Source: Lachnospiraceae bacterium
GTDB lineage: Bacteria > Bacillota > Clostridia > Lachnospirales > Lachnospiraceae
Direction: 5' to 3'
NCBI GenBank assembly: GCA_910575445.1
Contig: CAJTFW010000004.1
Coordinates: 1-64,000 of the forward strand
DNA length: 64,000 nt
In this document: piece after piece, positions 26,642 to 33,921 of the stretch
Layout: each line of letters starts with the position of its first letter
Numbering within the stretch: the stretch's first letter is position 1
Notes under the pieces: model-generated
The model's database searches: none
The model's input: only the letters and a program-made list of their open reading frames with translations
What the model was told of the DNA's origin: nothing
Position numbers and translations under genes: made by a program

Positions 26642-27424
26642 TCAACAAGGCCCTCCTTCTGCTCCATGAAAGGCTCCTGCTGGATATTTCCATATTTCTT
26701 TTACATATACTTCATCTATTGCAAATTCTCCTGTTATAAGGCTTCTAAGAGCTTGCTTATCACCATGATAAACACATGATTTGGTATTTCCCACAAAAGT
26801 ATCTAAATCACACTTATTATCCAATGTAAATCCTAAAATCTTTTCGTCTTGTTTCAATAAAGCATATTCTTCTGGATATAGCTCCCTAATTCCAGCAAAT
26901 AATTTCGGGGTGGAAAAAATGCACATGGCACAGGAACAGCGATTCCATCCAGCCCGATAACATGGATGAGGATTGACACAATGTCGCTTCAACACTTCCC
27001 ACACATCTTTTTCTGAGTAGTCAATGACCGGTCTCCACTGATGGACTAAACGGTGTGCTCTTTTCTCTGCATGAGTTCGGTGTATCTCCATTTCATTGTA
27101 TTTGCTCCGACCTTTGGACTCTCCACGGCGTTCTCCAGATACCACCAGTATTTTTACATCATTCTTATGTCTCTTACCGCCCAAATGCTCAAGTTCTCCC
27201 ATTCGGTCCAGATTTGACACTACTGTATCAGCAACCATAATCTTTAGATAAGCACTGCACCAGCGACGACTTAAATCTCCTGTTTTTGCCGGGAATTTCA
27301 TTCGATATCCAAGCTCTTTCAATCGTTCTTCCATATCTTCCGTGGCTTTTTGCTTGATTTCCTGACATTTTATGTATTTCGGTGACAGACGACATCTCTT
27401 TATCTCTCTAGTATCTGGTTCCAT
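26642..27424 (-). pseudogene. PAPS-reductase-like protein, C-terminal part after an in-frame TGA
   Basis: 260 residues continuing, in the same frame and without gap, from the gene at 27425-27895 beyond a single TGA codon. It contains FPAKTGDLSRRWCSAYLKIMVADTV, the conserved WCSAYLKI segment of phage PAPS-reductase-like proteins, VVSGERRGES and a Cys cluster (CYRAGWNRCSCAMCIF) that may bind Fe-S. The first codon after TGA is ATG, so translational restart could make a two-piece enzyme, but no independent ribosome site is evident. A normal homologue is one chain of about 400-420 residues. Confidence 0.75.
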
Positions 27425-27895
27425 TCACTCTACTGGTTCACTAGCCCCGATTCGGTATAACTCTCCAAAGAAACCATTTACCCTCCAGGATAACCGAAGC
27501 GGAACTTCTTCTGCATCTGCGAAAGACTTCACATAATTCTGTGTACATCGCCAATCCATTCGCCTACAAGGATGCCCGCCATCAATATCATGATGCCAGA
27601 ATTCCATCTTTTCCTTTGGGACTCCCAGTTCCAAGAGTTTGTAATAACAAGCAATGCTATCTTTTCCTCCAGATAATAGAATCGTCACCAAATCATATTC
27701 TTCTAAAGGTAATAGCTCCTCCAGGTATATCTTTTTCATGTGCTCCGAATCTATTCGGCCTAGCACCCTTGGTTTTATTCGTACACCCTTTCCATAAATT
27801 GCTCTATCTGGTTTTCCATAGATAACAGGTGTATCTTTTGTACAGTCTATATCTTTGATAAAATCTGATTGAAATAAACTTAATTGACCTTTCAT
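27425..27895 (-). pseudogene. PAPS-reductase-like protein, N-terminal part (PP-loop)
   Basis: 156 residues with the ATP pyrophosphatase PP-loop LLSGGKDSIACYY near residue 74 and FWHHDIDGG, the classic adenylyl/sulfur-transfer fold also used by DndC. It ends SEPVE, stop, then MEPD in frame. A Trp codon (TGG) at the TGA would restore one 417-residue protein. Other genes here end in TGA, so general recoding is unlikely. It opens the block that also holds the methylase and the radical SAM protein. Confidence 0.78.
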
Positions 27896-27973
27896 TTTCT
27901 AAAGGAGCCGATGCGCATCTTCCCGGAAACTCGTCTCCTTTCTTTTATTCTCAGGTAAATTCTACCTGTATAA

Positions 27974-28408
27974 TTATTCCTCTCCTATCAGTTGCTTTAA
28001 AACAAATTCTGACAGTTGTTCACTATCATATCTCACATCCATAATTTCCTGTTTATTCTGATATTTGAACACTGCGCTTTTAATACTTGCCAAGAATCCT
28101 TCATATAATTCTTCATGCTTCAGAAGTTCTTTTCTTATGGCAATTACTATTTGTTGAAAGCTTATCTGTTCTGTAGTGGAGCTTCCTCGAATCCCATTAA
28201 TAAAGTCCATATTAAGTAGTCTATATCGTGAAGAACAATTCGTTTTTCGGATAATAATTCCTTCTTCTTCCAGATTTTTTATATAAATATGTACTGTTGA
28301 TTTTGCCCGCTGGATGCCTTCTGCAATTTCACTGTAAGTCGGATAAAACTGATGTTCCTTGTAGTAGTCAACAATAAATGCAACTATTTTTTTATCGATT
28401 TCTGTCAT
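27974..28408 (-). CDS. LexA-like winged-helix regulator (no protease domain)
   Basis: 144 residues. The N-terminal HTH matches LexA DNA-binding domains (IVDYYKEHQFYPTYSEIAEGIQRAKSTVHIYIKNLEEEGII). The remainder (~75 residues) is helical and lacks the self-cleaving Ser-Lys peptidase part, so it cannot respond to RecA like LexA. It is probably a local regulator. AGGAGGGG precedes ATG 28408. Confidence 0.75.
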   Translation of the reverse strand: MTEIDKKIVAFIVDYYKEHQFYPTYSEIAEGIQRAKSTVHIYIKNLEEEGIIIRKTNCSSRYRLLNMDFINGIRGSSTTEQISFQQIVIAIRKELLKHEELYEGFLASIKSAVFKYQNKQEIMDVRYDSEQLSEFVLKQLIGEE

Positions 28409-28456
28409 TTATATCCCCTCCTAATCTACTGCTGCCAAACGTAATCACTGAGAATC

Positions 28457-28819
28457 CTATAATGCAATAGCCATCTTCAAGGCCTGCTTAAATCGCGTCT
28501 GTTGTGGCCTCTGTTGGTCCAATAATACAGTCAGATTGGCTGTTAGCAAGTTCATGTTCGCCGTTACGATATCAAGGCCTTTATACGCCGTCTGCTGGAT
28601 GACAGATGACATATCAATCCTGCGCTCTGTCATCATCTCCGCTACACCTGCCTTTTCATATCCATGACGATTCATGATTTTCGATGTGTTACCTTGCTTG
28701 TCATTATCAATTAGCAACACCTTATATCCATGAACTGCTGCCAGAATGTATGACATATTAACGCTTGATATGGTCTTGGCAACGCCTCCTTTTAAGTTAA
28801 TAATGGATATTGTTCTCAT
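28457..28819 (-). pseudogene. parA: Truncated ParA/Soj-type ATPase
   Basis: 120 residues beginning ISIINLKGGVAKTISSVNMSY, the deviant Walker A of ParA partition ATPases, then VLLIDNDKQGNTSK (A'). It stops at RFKQALKMAIAL, about half the family length of 250-280, before the Walker B. ATP-dependent dimerisation is thus unlikely. Either a relic of a plasmid-like partition system or a short regulatory form. Confidence 0.75.
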
Positions 28820-28860
28820 ATTTTTCCCTTTCCTGATTTCTCAATATACATTTCATAATT

Positions 28861-29691
28861 TCAGTTTCTCTCCTTCTGACTCTGCAAAAGTTGTTTTTCC
28901 AGTTCATCAAAATCATAATCCCGTTGTTGGAAGTTAGAAAAGCCAGTAGAGTGCACCTGAAACTTGGTTATCTTTTGTGCGTTGTGCACAGACTCTTTAT
29001 CCTGCTTGTTCCACTTACGCAGTAATCCTTTCCAATCCTCAATCGGCCGACCTCCAGTTCTCCAATTTCTCTTGGTATAATACTCATAAAACCGCCTTGC
29101 ATCCACATAACACAATCCTGCACTCTGGCAATACCCGATTATATCCTCCAGTGTGAGTATATGGTTGGGACCATTCTCCCTTTCCTTGCGCGCCTGCGTC
29201 TGACAGTCTTTTTTTATATTTTCTTTATGTCTTTCTTTATAGGCGGTCAATTCTGTCCGGTCATTTTGGTCATTTTTGTCCGCCCATTTGGTCATTTTTG
29301 TCCGGTCATTATCATTATTACCGGTCAATTCTGTCTGGTCATTCTGGTCATTTTTGTCCGATAAAAATGCTTTCCACTCCCAATATCTCTTGTTCAATTC
29401 CAAGACTCTTGCACTTATTCTTGTTGCGTCTTTCTTTACTACAAATACATTTCCATCAATCAGACTGTTTACTGCTCTACGTACATTTCGGTCAGATAAT
29501 CCTGTTTTCTGCTGTACATATTCTATGGAGAAGAGCGTTTGTTTCTTCCCATAGCCATAGGACATGCGAATAAACAACATCAGAACCCGCATCTGTGAGC
29601 CATTAAAATCACAATTACATATGGCTTCTAACAGCTCATTTGATATTCTGGTATAACCATCTTCTAATTGGGGGGTTGCTTGTCTATTCAT
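28861..29691 (-). CDS. Phage replication protein O-like initiator
   Basis: 276 residues. Residues 10-95 match the replication protein O winged-helix domain (YTRISNELLEAICNCDFNGSQMRVLMLFIRMSYG; KTGLSDRNVRRAVNSLI). The middle repeats KNDQNDQTEL-like low-complexity units (about residues 115-145), encoded by near-identical DNA repeats. The C-terminus (CYVDARRFYEYYTKRNWRTGGRPIEDWKGLLRKW) is the DnaC/DnaD-like helicase-loading domain. Confidence 0.83.
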   Translation of the reverse strand: MNRQATPQLEDGYTRISNELLEAICNCDFNGSQMRVLMLFIRMSYGYGKKQTLFSIEYVQQKTGLSDRNVRRAVNSLIDGNVFVVKKDATRISARVLELNKRYWEWKAFLSDKNDQNDQTELTGNNDNDRTKMTKWADKNDQNDRTELTAYKERHKENIKKDCQTQARKERENGPNHILTLEDIIGYCQSAGLCYVDARRFYEYYTKRNWRTGGRPIEDWKGLLRKWNKQDKESVHNAQKITKFQVHSTGFSNFQQRDYDFDELEKQLLQSQKERN

Positions 29692-29696
29692 GATAT

Positions 29697-30476
29697 CTAT
29701 AAGTGAAAAGAGACTTTGTTTGTTATAGATTTTGTTTTCTTAGGACGCGGTTGCTTAGTAAGACGAACCAGGCGATAGTATTGGTACTTATAGCCACGTC
29801 TATCGTATCCATTATGCAAGCTATCTTTTTCCAGATAATAGCCTTTTGGCGTTTTGGGATTTTCTGACCACCTGTCCTTTTTTAGTTTTCTGATTCTTGG
29901 CTTTGGAGTCTTCAAATTCCTGCTGCATGAATATCTTACTTTTGATGGATTTTTGGCGCTTCTGAAGCTCTTATTTGTCTCTTTAACCAGATAAGAAGCC
30001 AACTGCTCATAGTGACCATTCTCATACAAATATTCATTATGAGTTCCGCCATTTTTCTTCCAGACCTGATTTACCTTCTTTGCTCCTGAACCATCTGTCA
30101 AATCATTGAGAATAACATGATGATGGATAGATGTATTTAAGTATTCTGTTACAATGATATACTTTAGTTCTTGTCCTGCTTTTCTCCAGACTTTTCGCAA
30201 ATTATCTAGTGCATTTTTTACCCGTTTTTTTGCCTCATCTGCGGTTGGACGAGAAGCACGCTTATAGGTTAATGTAAGGTATAAATCTCCTTCTTCAAAA
30301 TTAGCCTGTATCTTTCTCCTAAGCTTTTTGATACAATTCCTCTCATTGATTTTCGCCATCTCTACTGTAGTCAGCTGCTTTTTTATCCCTGGACGCGTCC
30401 CCTTTCCGTACCTTCCTGAAAAGTGCTTTTCTACTTCTATGATGTTTTTGTACTTGTATATTTTCATAATATGCAT
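29697..30476 (-). CDS. HUH-type replication (Rep) protein
   Basis: 259 basic residues. The three rolling-circle motifs are visible: motif 1 DLYLTLTYKR, motif 2 (HUH) STIHHHVIL-like, here SIHHHVILND, and motif 3 with a Tyr and Lys helix (YEQLASYLVKET). Proteins like this nick single-stranded origins in plasmids and small phages and are unusual in a tailed-phage genome that also encodes an O-type initiator. AGGAG lies 9 bases before ATG 30476. Confidence 0.75.
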   Translation of the reverse strand: MHIMKIYKYKNIIEVEKHFSGRYGKGTRPGIKKQLTTVEMAKINERNCIKKLRRKIQANFEEGDLYLTLTYKRASRPTADEAKKRVKNALDNLRKVWRKAGQELKYIIVTEYLNTSIHHHVILNDLTDGSGAKKVNQVWKKNGGTHNEYLYENGHYEQLASYLVKETNKSFRSAKNPSKVRYSCSRNLKTPKPRIRKLKKDRWSENPKTPKGYYLEKDSLHNGYDRRGYKYQYYRLVRLTKQPRPKKTKSITNKVSFHL

Positions 30477-30597
30477 AATATAATATCTCCTAAGTTTAAT
30501 TCTTTTACCAAGGGGCCAATGGGTCTGAAACCCCTTGATTTCCCTTGCTTTTTTGAACCCTTAGTGGTATACTATACATGGTTAGTTTTCTAAGGGT
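30477..30597. other. Gap upstream of rep with short palindromes
   Basis: Contains AAGGGG ... CCCCTT (about 30511-30537) and CCCTTAG ... CTAAGGG (about 30557-30597) inverted repeats. A nick site for the HUH protein would be expected near its gene, so this is a candidate double-strand origin; no known nick sequence was recognised. Confidence 0.3.
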
Positions 30598-30861
30598 TTA
30601 ACCCGGCATCCGGTCACAGCTGGATGCCATTTTTCTTTGCTTTTGTGTTTCTAGCATCATTTGTTTAAATGCCATCCCGCTTTTTGTCTCATACCAGTAT
30701 CTTCCTTGTTTGTCTTTCCAATAAAGATACAACTCGTCTCCCTGCTTTTTACATCCTATGTAGTATGATTGGACAGGTGGAGACATATCAGGGAAGCTTC
30801 GTGCAAGCTGACAGGCTTCTTCTAGCTCTGACTTGTCCACCTTTACCATTTGCTTTTTCAC
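30598..30861 (-). CDS. Hypothetical phage protein
   Basis: 87 residues (QLARSFPDMSPPVQSYYIGCKKQGDELYLYWKDKQGRYW). Likely a small beta-rich protein. It lies between the HTH regulator and rep in the early operon. No known family recognised. Confidence 0.6.
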   Translation of the reverse strand: MKKQMVKVDKSELEEACQLARSFPDMSPPVQSYYIGCKKQGDELYLYWKDKQGRYWYETKSGMAFKQMMLETQKQRKMASSCDRMPG

Positions 30862-30899
30862 TTCCCCCTTCCCTTCAAGTTTCTGCCTTAGCAGCTCCT

Positions 30900-31097
30900 T
30901 TATCCGCCTTCTAAAATATCATCAAGTGTACAATCCAATACTGCTGCAATATCTACGCTTAACGGCAAAGATGGCACTTTTGTTCCTCTCTCTATCTGAC
31001 AAAGCATAGATTGGGTAACATTGACCTTTTTAGACAATTCTACCTGCGACAACCCTTTTCTTTTGCGAATATCCCGGATGTTTACGCCTATGGTCAC
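30900..31097 (-). CDS. XRE-family HTH regulator (early, Cro-like)
   Basis: ~65 residues, a bare helix-turn-helix (DIRKRKGLSQVELSKKVNVTQSMLCQIERGTKVPSL). It opens the minus-strand (lytic) operon opposite the plus-strand repressor at 31534, the position of a Cro/excisionase-type protein. I prefer GTG 31097, 8 bases after AAGGAGG; it overlaps the stop of the 29-aa peptide gene as GTGA. Confidence 0.8.
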   Translation of the reverse strand: MTIGVNIRDIRKRKGLSQVELSKKVNVTQSMLCQIERGTKVPSLPLSVDIAAVLDCTLDDILEGG

Positions 31098-31183
31098 TTT
31101 CTCCACCTCCTTAAAATTACAGCTATCAATATGACATCTGCGATAATAGAGAACACCTCTATTAAAATGCTGATATACTCCAT
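31094..31183 (-). CDS. 29-aa hydrophobic peptide coupled to the HTH gene
   Basis: ATG 31183 after AAGGAGG; sequence starts MEYISILIEVFSIIADVI and ends with a basic stretch (LRRWRK). It is a single predicted membrane helix. The stop overlaps the next gene's start by 4 bases, so translation is coupled. Role unknown. Confidence 0.6.
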   Translation of the reverse strand: MEYISILIEVFSIIADVILIAVILRRWRK

Positions 31184-31274
31184 CACAAAACCTCCTTCTT
31201 CTTAATGATTTATATTGACAATGAGTAAGAAAAAAGGTATCTTTTTGTTGGGGAGGTTTCCCTCCCCTTGAATC

Positions 31275-31391
31275 TTAGTCTGTCAGGTCTTTTGCTATGC
31301 TGACCAGCGCGGCTATGATTCTCAAGATTGTAGCGATGTAGATAAGAATTTTGAGCTGTCTGTCTGCATCGCTTTTCCTCTTGTTACTCAT
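31275..31391 (-). CDS. 38-aa amphipathic/membrane peptide
   Basis: ATG 31391 follows AAGGAGG with 8-base spacing. The peptide has a basic start (MSNKRKSDADRQLK) and one hydrophobic helix (ILIYIATILRIIAALVSIA). It is the first gene leftward of the operator region. Role unknown. Confidence 0.6.
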   Translation of the reverse strand: MSNKRKSDADRQLKILIYIATILRIIAALVSIAKDLTD

Positions 31392-31450
31392 TGGCTTTAC
31401 CTCCTTTTTATGATATATTTGAGTTAATTCCTTAACTCTGGTTATATTAT

Positions 31451-31498
31451 ATCACGAAATTTCTTGATTATAAAGCATTAATCACGTTTTTTCTTGAT
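31451..31498. promoter_or_regulatory. Paired operators of the early switch region
   Basis: ATCACGAAATTTCTTGAT (31451-31468) is a near-perfect 18-bp dyad. A second copy with the same ends, ATCACGTTTTTTCTTGAT, lies at 31481-31498, exactly 30 bp (about three helix turns) downstream. Both sit between the divergent leftward peptide gene (31391) and rightward repressor (31534), the classic place for repressor operators. Confidence 0.7.
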
Positions 31499-31533
31499 TT
31501 TAGCACATTGCACAAAAAGGAGGTTTATTACTT

Positions 31534-31761
31534 ATGTATAATGCACAAACTCTTACACAGAGGATTAAAGAACAAGCCAAAAAGCAAAATATACTTATTC
31601 GCGATATGTTGTCTGCCTGTGATTTAAGTATTAATGCCATTAGTCAAATTACGGATAAAAAAGGCTTGTCCTGTTTTAGCCTTGCCCGCATCGCTGACTA
31701 TCTTGATTGCTCAGTTGACTACTTGCTAGATAGGACAGATAATCCAAAAGTAAGCAAATAA
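31534..31761 (+). CDS. Small XRE-family repressor
   Basis: 75 residues, essentially one HTH domain (LTQRIKEQAKKQNILIRDMLSACDLSINAISQIT; FSLARIADYLDCSVDYLLDRTDNP). The ending CSVDYLLDRT is typical of small phage repressors. AAAGGAGG precedes ATG. It would bind the paired dyads just upstream and repress the leftward operon and itself. Confidence 0.83.
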   Translation: MYNAQTLTQRIKEQAKKQNILIRDMLSACDLSINAISQITDKKGLSCFSLARIADYLDCSVDYLLDRTDNPKVSK

Positions 31762-31847
31762 CCATAAAAACCCCCAGGCTGGAAGATTATCCGCTGTTTT
31801 TTTATTGGTCAGATTTAATATGAGTATATAAGTAGTGAAGCAAAGGA

Positions 31848-31890
31848 CTGATACCATTGGTTGATTTCTAGCATCATATAATGGTATCAG
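31848..31890. terminator. Hairpin downstream of the repressor
   Basis: CTGATACCATT (31848-31858) pairs with AATGGTATCAG (31880-31890); an 11-bp stem. Some T-rich sequence follows at 31896-31908. It probably ends the repressor transcript. The rest of 31762-32051 shows only a gene fragment (next entry) and no gene. Confidence 0.5.
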
Positions 31891-31930
31891 ACCATTCTTC
31901 ATTTTTTCATTAAAAATCTTTATCTTCGCT

Positions 31931-31977
31931 TTCTACTTGGGTTCTATGGTCTAGTTCTTCCTATAGCTTTTTTAATC
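31931..31977 (-). pseudogene. Fragment of the gene at 33878-34402
   Basis: These 47 bases match 34319-34365 at about 85% and, on the minus strand, read EELDHRTQVE as that gene does, with a stop just upstream of it. It is a leftover of duplication within this accessory region. Confidence 0.6.
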
Positions 31978-32051
31978 TGCATTTTCACGGGGTTGTGACC
32001 GCCTTTCCTGCATTACAGTGGGGAAGTATGTCCCTGCAGATTTTTCATAGT

Positions 32052-32204
32052 CTACACAACAGCTTCTTTTTTCTCACTGTCTTCATCTTTATTGACTCTT
32101 TCATATCCTAGCTTATCCATAAAGCGGTCTAAAAGAATCTGACGTTCTTCGGGTGTAGCATCCCGTTCTTCACCATTTATGTAATACACATAATTCATTA
32201 GCAT
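32052..32204 (-). CDS. 50-aa hypothetical protein
   Basis: ATG 32204 follows AAGGCGGTG. Sequence MLMNYVYYINGEERDATPEE then a charged C-terminus (NKDEDSEKKEAVV). A plausible small phage protein of unknown function, transcribed leftward from the same divergent region as the next gene. Confidence 0.55.
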   Translation of the reverse strand: MLMNYVYYINGEERDATPEERQILLDRFMDKLGYERVNKDEDSEKKEAVV

Positions 32205-32278
32205 AAAATCACCGCCTTTTCTCTGTCTATACAGAATATGCGATTCTGCTTGTACACTATTTCAAGATTTCATCTGCC

Positions 32279-32431
32279 CTATCCTGCTGCTCTTGGCTGT
32301 TCTACTCTCCTGGCTTCCTGGCTCGCAAGAAGGACAGCCACATTGCTATTTACTATCTCCTGTGATGTCGGAGAAAGTCTTTCATACATGGTTATCATTT
32401 CTCCAATCTTAACCTTTTGCTCCTCTGTCAT
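32279..32431 (-). CDS. 50-aa helical protein
   Basis: ATG 32431 after AAAGGAGAG. MTEEQKVKIGEMITMYERLS followed by a second helix (VAVLLASQEARRVEQPRAAG). Divergent from the first promoter cassette at 32474. Function unknown. Confidence 0.58.
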   Translation of the reverse strand: MTEEQKVKIGEMITMYERLSPTSQEIVNSNVAVLLASQEARRVEQPRAAG

Positions 32432-32473
32432 TTTCTTCTCTCCTTTCTGTACAAATGCTTCCCTTTATTTTCT

Positions 32474-32545
32474 TTGACTTTTACCTCCATCTTTCCTATT
32501 CTATAAGTACAGGCTCCCGCCAGAGCCAAGTACAAAAGAAAGGAA
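32474..32545 (+). promoter_or_regulatory. Promoter/hairpin cassette 1
   Basis: TTGACT (32474-32479), 17-bp spacer, TATTCT (32497-32502), then a leader starting with GTAC-A-GGCTC-CCGCCA-GAGCC-AA-GTAC, a small stem-loop, and AAAAGAAAGGA as ribosome site for the gene at 32553. The same unit recurs at 33021, 33670 and in altered form at 34537. Confidence 0.75.
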
Positions 32546-32552
32546 GAATAAA

Positions 32553-32780
32553 ATGTTTTATGATGACTACTGTCACACAGATGTACAAAGACAAATTTTC
32601 AAAAGTATTCTTGAGCTTTCTAAATCTAGTCTTTTTATTTCTATACAAGAATTGGACTATCTCGGCATACCTCGAAAAGAAGTGGAAGAAACGCTTATAT
32701 ACTTTGAAAAAAATGGACTTTTTTCATCAATACAACATCTAGGTGAAACTTTTCCGGTTATCTTTTCTTTGAAGACATAA
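32553..32780 (+). CDS. Small winged-helix-like protein
   Basis: 75 residues (DVQRQIFKSILELSKSSLFISIQELDYLGIPRKEVEETLIYFEKNGLF), with the helix pattern of a winged-helix domain. Expressed from cassette 1. Its 3' end overlaps the opposite-strand gene at 32739-32972 by 42 bp, so one transcript is antisense to the other. Function unknown. Confidence 0.65.
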   Translation: MFYDDYCHTDVQRQIFKSILELSKSSLFISIQELDYLGIPRKEVEETLIYFEKNGLFSSIQHLGETFPVIFSLKT

Positions 32781-32972
32781 ACGTACATGTTCTTCATTCC
32801 TGGCATATTGAGCTTTTAATTCTTCTATTGTCATTTCTTCTATATAATGTTCTGATAGATTAAAAGCTCCACAATATCCAGGAAATGTATAAATATATTT
32901 TATAGGCTCAGGAAACTCTTTTGCGCCAATGCTTTCCAACCATAATCGTTTTTCTTTATCCGTACTTTTCAC
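32739..32972 (-). CDS. Hypothetical protein, tail-to-tail with the previous gene
   Basis: 77 residues: MKSTDKEKRLWLESIGAKEF, then a Tyr/Pro-rich middle and a helical end (TIEELKAQYARNEEHVRLCL). AAAGAGGTG lies before the start. It is leftward from the divergent region that holds cassette 2. No family recognised. Confidence 0.6.
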   Translation of the reverse strand: MKSTDKEKRLWLESIGAKEFPEPIKYIYTFPGYCGAFNLSEHYIEEMTIEELKAQYARNEEHVRLCLQRKDNRKSFT

Positions 32973-33020
32973 CTCTTTCTATTACCAATTTTAAATATCT
33001 TAATCTTTCCTCCTTTCTCT

Positions 33021-33090
33021 TTGACTTTTATCTCTATATCTCCTATCCTATAAGTACAGGCTCCCGCCAGAGCCAAGTACAAAAGAAAGG
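33021..33090 (+). promoter_or_regulatory. Promoter/hairpin cassette 2
   Basis: TTGACT (33021-33026), 17-bp spacer, TATCCT (33044-33049); leader hairpin GTAC-A-GGCTC-CCGCCA-GAGCC-AA-GTAC identical to cassette 1; AAAGAAAGGA ribosome site. Drives the gene at 33102. Confidence 0.78.
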
Positions 33091-33101
33091 AATCATGTAT
33101 T

Positions 33102-33302
33102 ATGGCAGAAGAAGTAGTATTACATCAAACAACTTATTCAAAAGCTATTTATGATAATGGTATCCTCACTATTGAGCTACGTACTGGTGGTACTATTCGT
33201 CACCGAGATGTTCCCTGGGCTGTTTTTAATGGTCTAGAACTTTCTGGAAACTCGGATACTTATTATGAAAATCAGATTCGATTCAAGTATCCAACTTTCT
33301 AA
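33102..33302 (+). CDS. KTSC-domain-like small protein
   Basis: 66 residues. The strand pattern SKAIYDNGILTIELRTGGTI, then RDVPWAVFNGLE and YYENQIRFKYP, is that of KTSC domains (usually ending Y-F-N-x-x-I-R-x-x-Y). These small domains are linked to nucleic-acid or lysyl-tRNA synthetase fusions; role in phages unknown. Overlaps the opposite gene end by 4 bp. Confidence 0.68.
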   Translation: MAEEVVLHQTTYSKAIYDNGILTIELRTGGTIRHRDVPWAVFNGLELSGNSDTYYENQIRFKYPTF

Positions 33303-33649
33303 TGAATAATTATTATTCTGTTTTTTCCTGAGCCATGGATATGAGAAAAATTAGTCTTTATATCATATTCATGGCTTGAATCTACATATAAAACAGCTTG
33401 TACCTCTTTATTTTCTATAAGATACCAAAGAATATCACCAATCAAAAAGTCAGAAAGTTTTAGTTTAGCATTTTCCTTATTCTGCTTCTCCAGATTTAAA
33501 ACTCTTTTTGCTATGGTATAGAATTCTTTTTCCGTGAAAGAAACCTGATTTTTCCTTTCTGGAATATAATCCTCTGGAAGCTCTTTTGCCCATTTTGCTA
33601 GTTTAGCTTTTACTTCTTCTAGTTCGGCTTTATCAATCCATACATTCAA
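33299..33649 (-). CDS. Hypothetical protein
   Basis: 116 residues: helical charged N-terminus (DKAELEEVKAKLAKWAKELPEDYIPERKNQ) and a beta-rich C-terminus ending RIIIIH. Leftward partner of the KTSC gene. No family recognised. Confidence 0.6.
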   Translation of the reverse strand: MNVWIDKAELEEVKAKLAKWAKELPEDYIPERKNQVSFTEKEFYTIAKRVLNLEKQNKENAKLKLSDFLIGDILWYLIENKEVQAVLYVDSSHEYDIKTNFSHIHGSGKNRIIIIH

Positions 33650-33669
33650 ATTTTTTCTTCCCCCTTTCT

Positions 33670-33740
33670 TTGACTTTTATCTCTATATCTCCTATCTTAT
33701 AAATACAGGCTCTCGCCAGAGCTGAGTACAAAAGAAAGGA
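33670..33740 (+). promoter_or_regulatory. Promoter/hairpin cassette 3
   Basis: TTGACT (33670-33675), 17-bp spacer, TATCTT (33693-33698). The leader hairpin has changed to GGCTC-TCGCCA-GAGCT, keeping pairing through a G-U pair; AAAGAAAGGAG follows. Drives the gene at 33748. Confidence 0.75.
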
Positions 33741-33747
33741 GAATGTT

Positions 33748-33921
33748 ATGATAAACAATGAATATTATCAGGCAAAAGGAACATTGCAAATATGTCCATA
33801 TTCTGGTGAACAAACTATTATCTTATCTTTTGGCTCTGATACGAATAAGTCTCAATGTGCTTATCACAAAGAATGTATCATTGACCCATGTCCTTTGGAA
33901 CAGGAATTAAAGCACTATTAA
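33748..33921 (+). CDS. 57-aa Cys-rich protein
   Basis: Starts MINNEYYQAKGTLQICPYSG and has later Cys pairs (CAYHKEC, DPCPLEQ): CP-x(n)-C-x5-C-x5-C, probably a small zinc ribbon. It shares this plan with the gene at 34615. Driven by cassette 3; 3' end overlaps the opposite gene by 44 bp. Confidence 0.65.
   Translation: MINNEYYQAKGTLQICPYSGEQTIILSFGSDTNKSQCAYHKECIIDPCPLEQELKHY

Noticed and set aside
27425-27427. Alternative genetic code (TGA read as Trp) in the phage
   Set aside because: Several neighbouring phage genes end cleanly in TGA, and no suppressor tRNA gene was seen in the window.
29110-29360. Repeats in the O-like initiator gene as a CRISPR array or iterons
   Set aside because: The repeated GGTCATTTTTGTCCG-type units are in-frame codons for KNDQ/TEL repeats with irregular spacing and no leader or cas genes. 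Origin iterons within the gene (as in lambda O) remain possible, but nothing more specific supports it.
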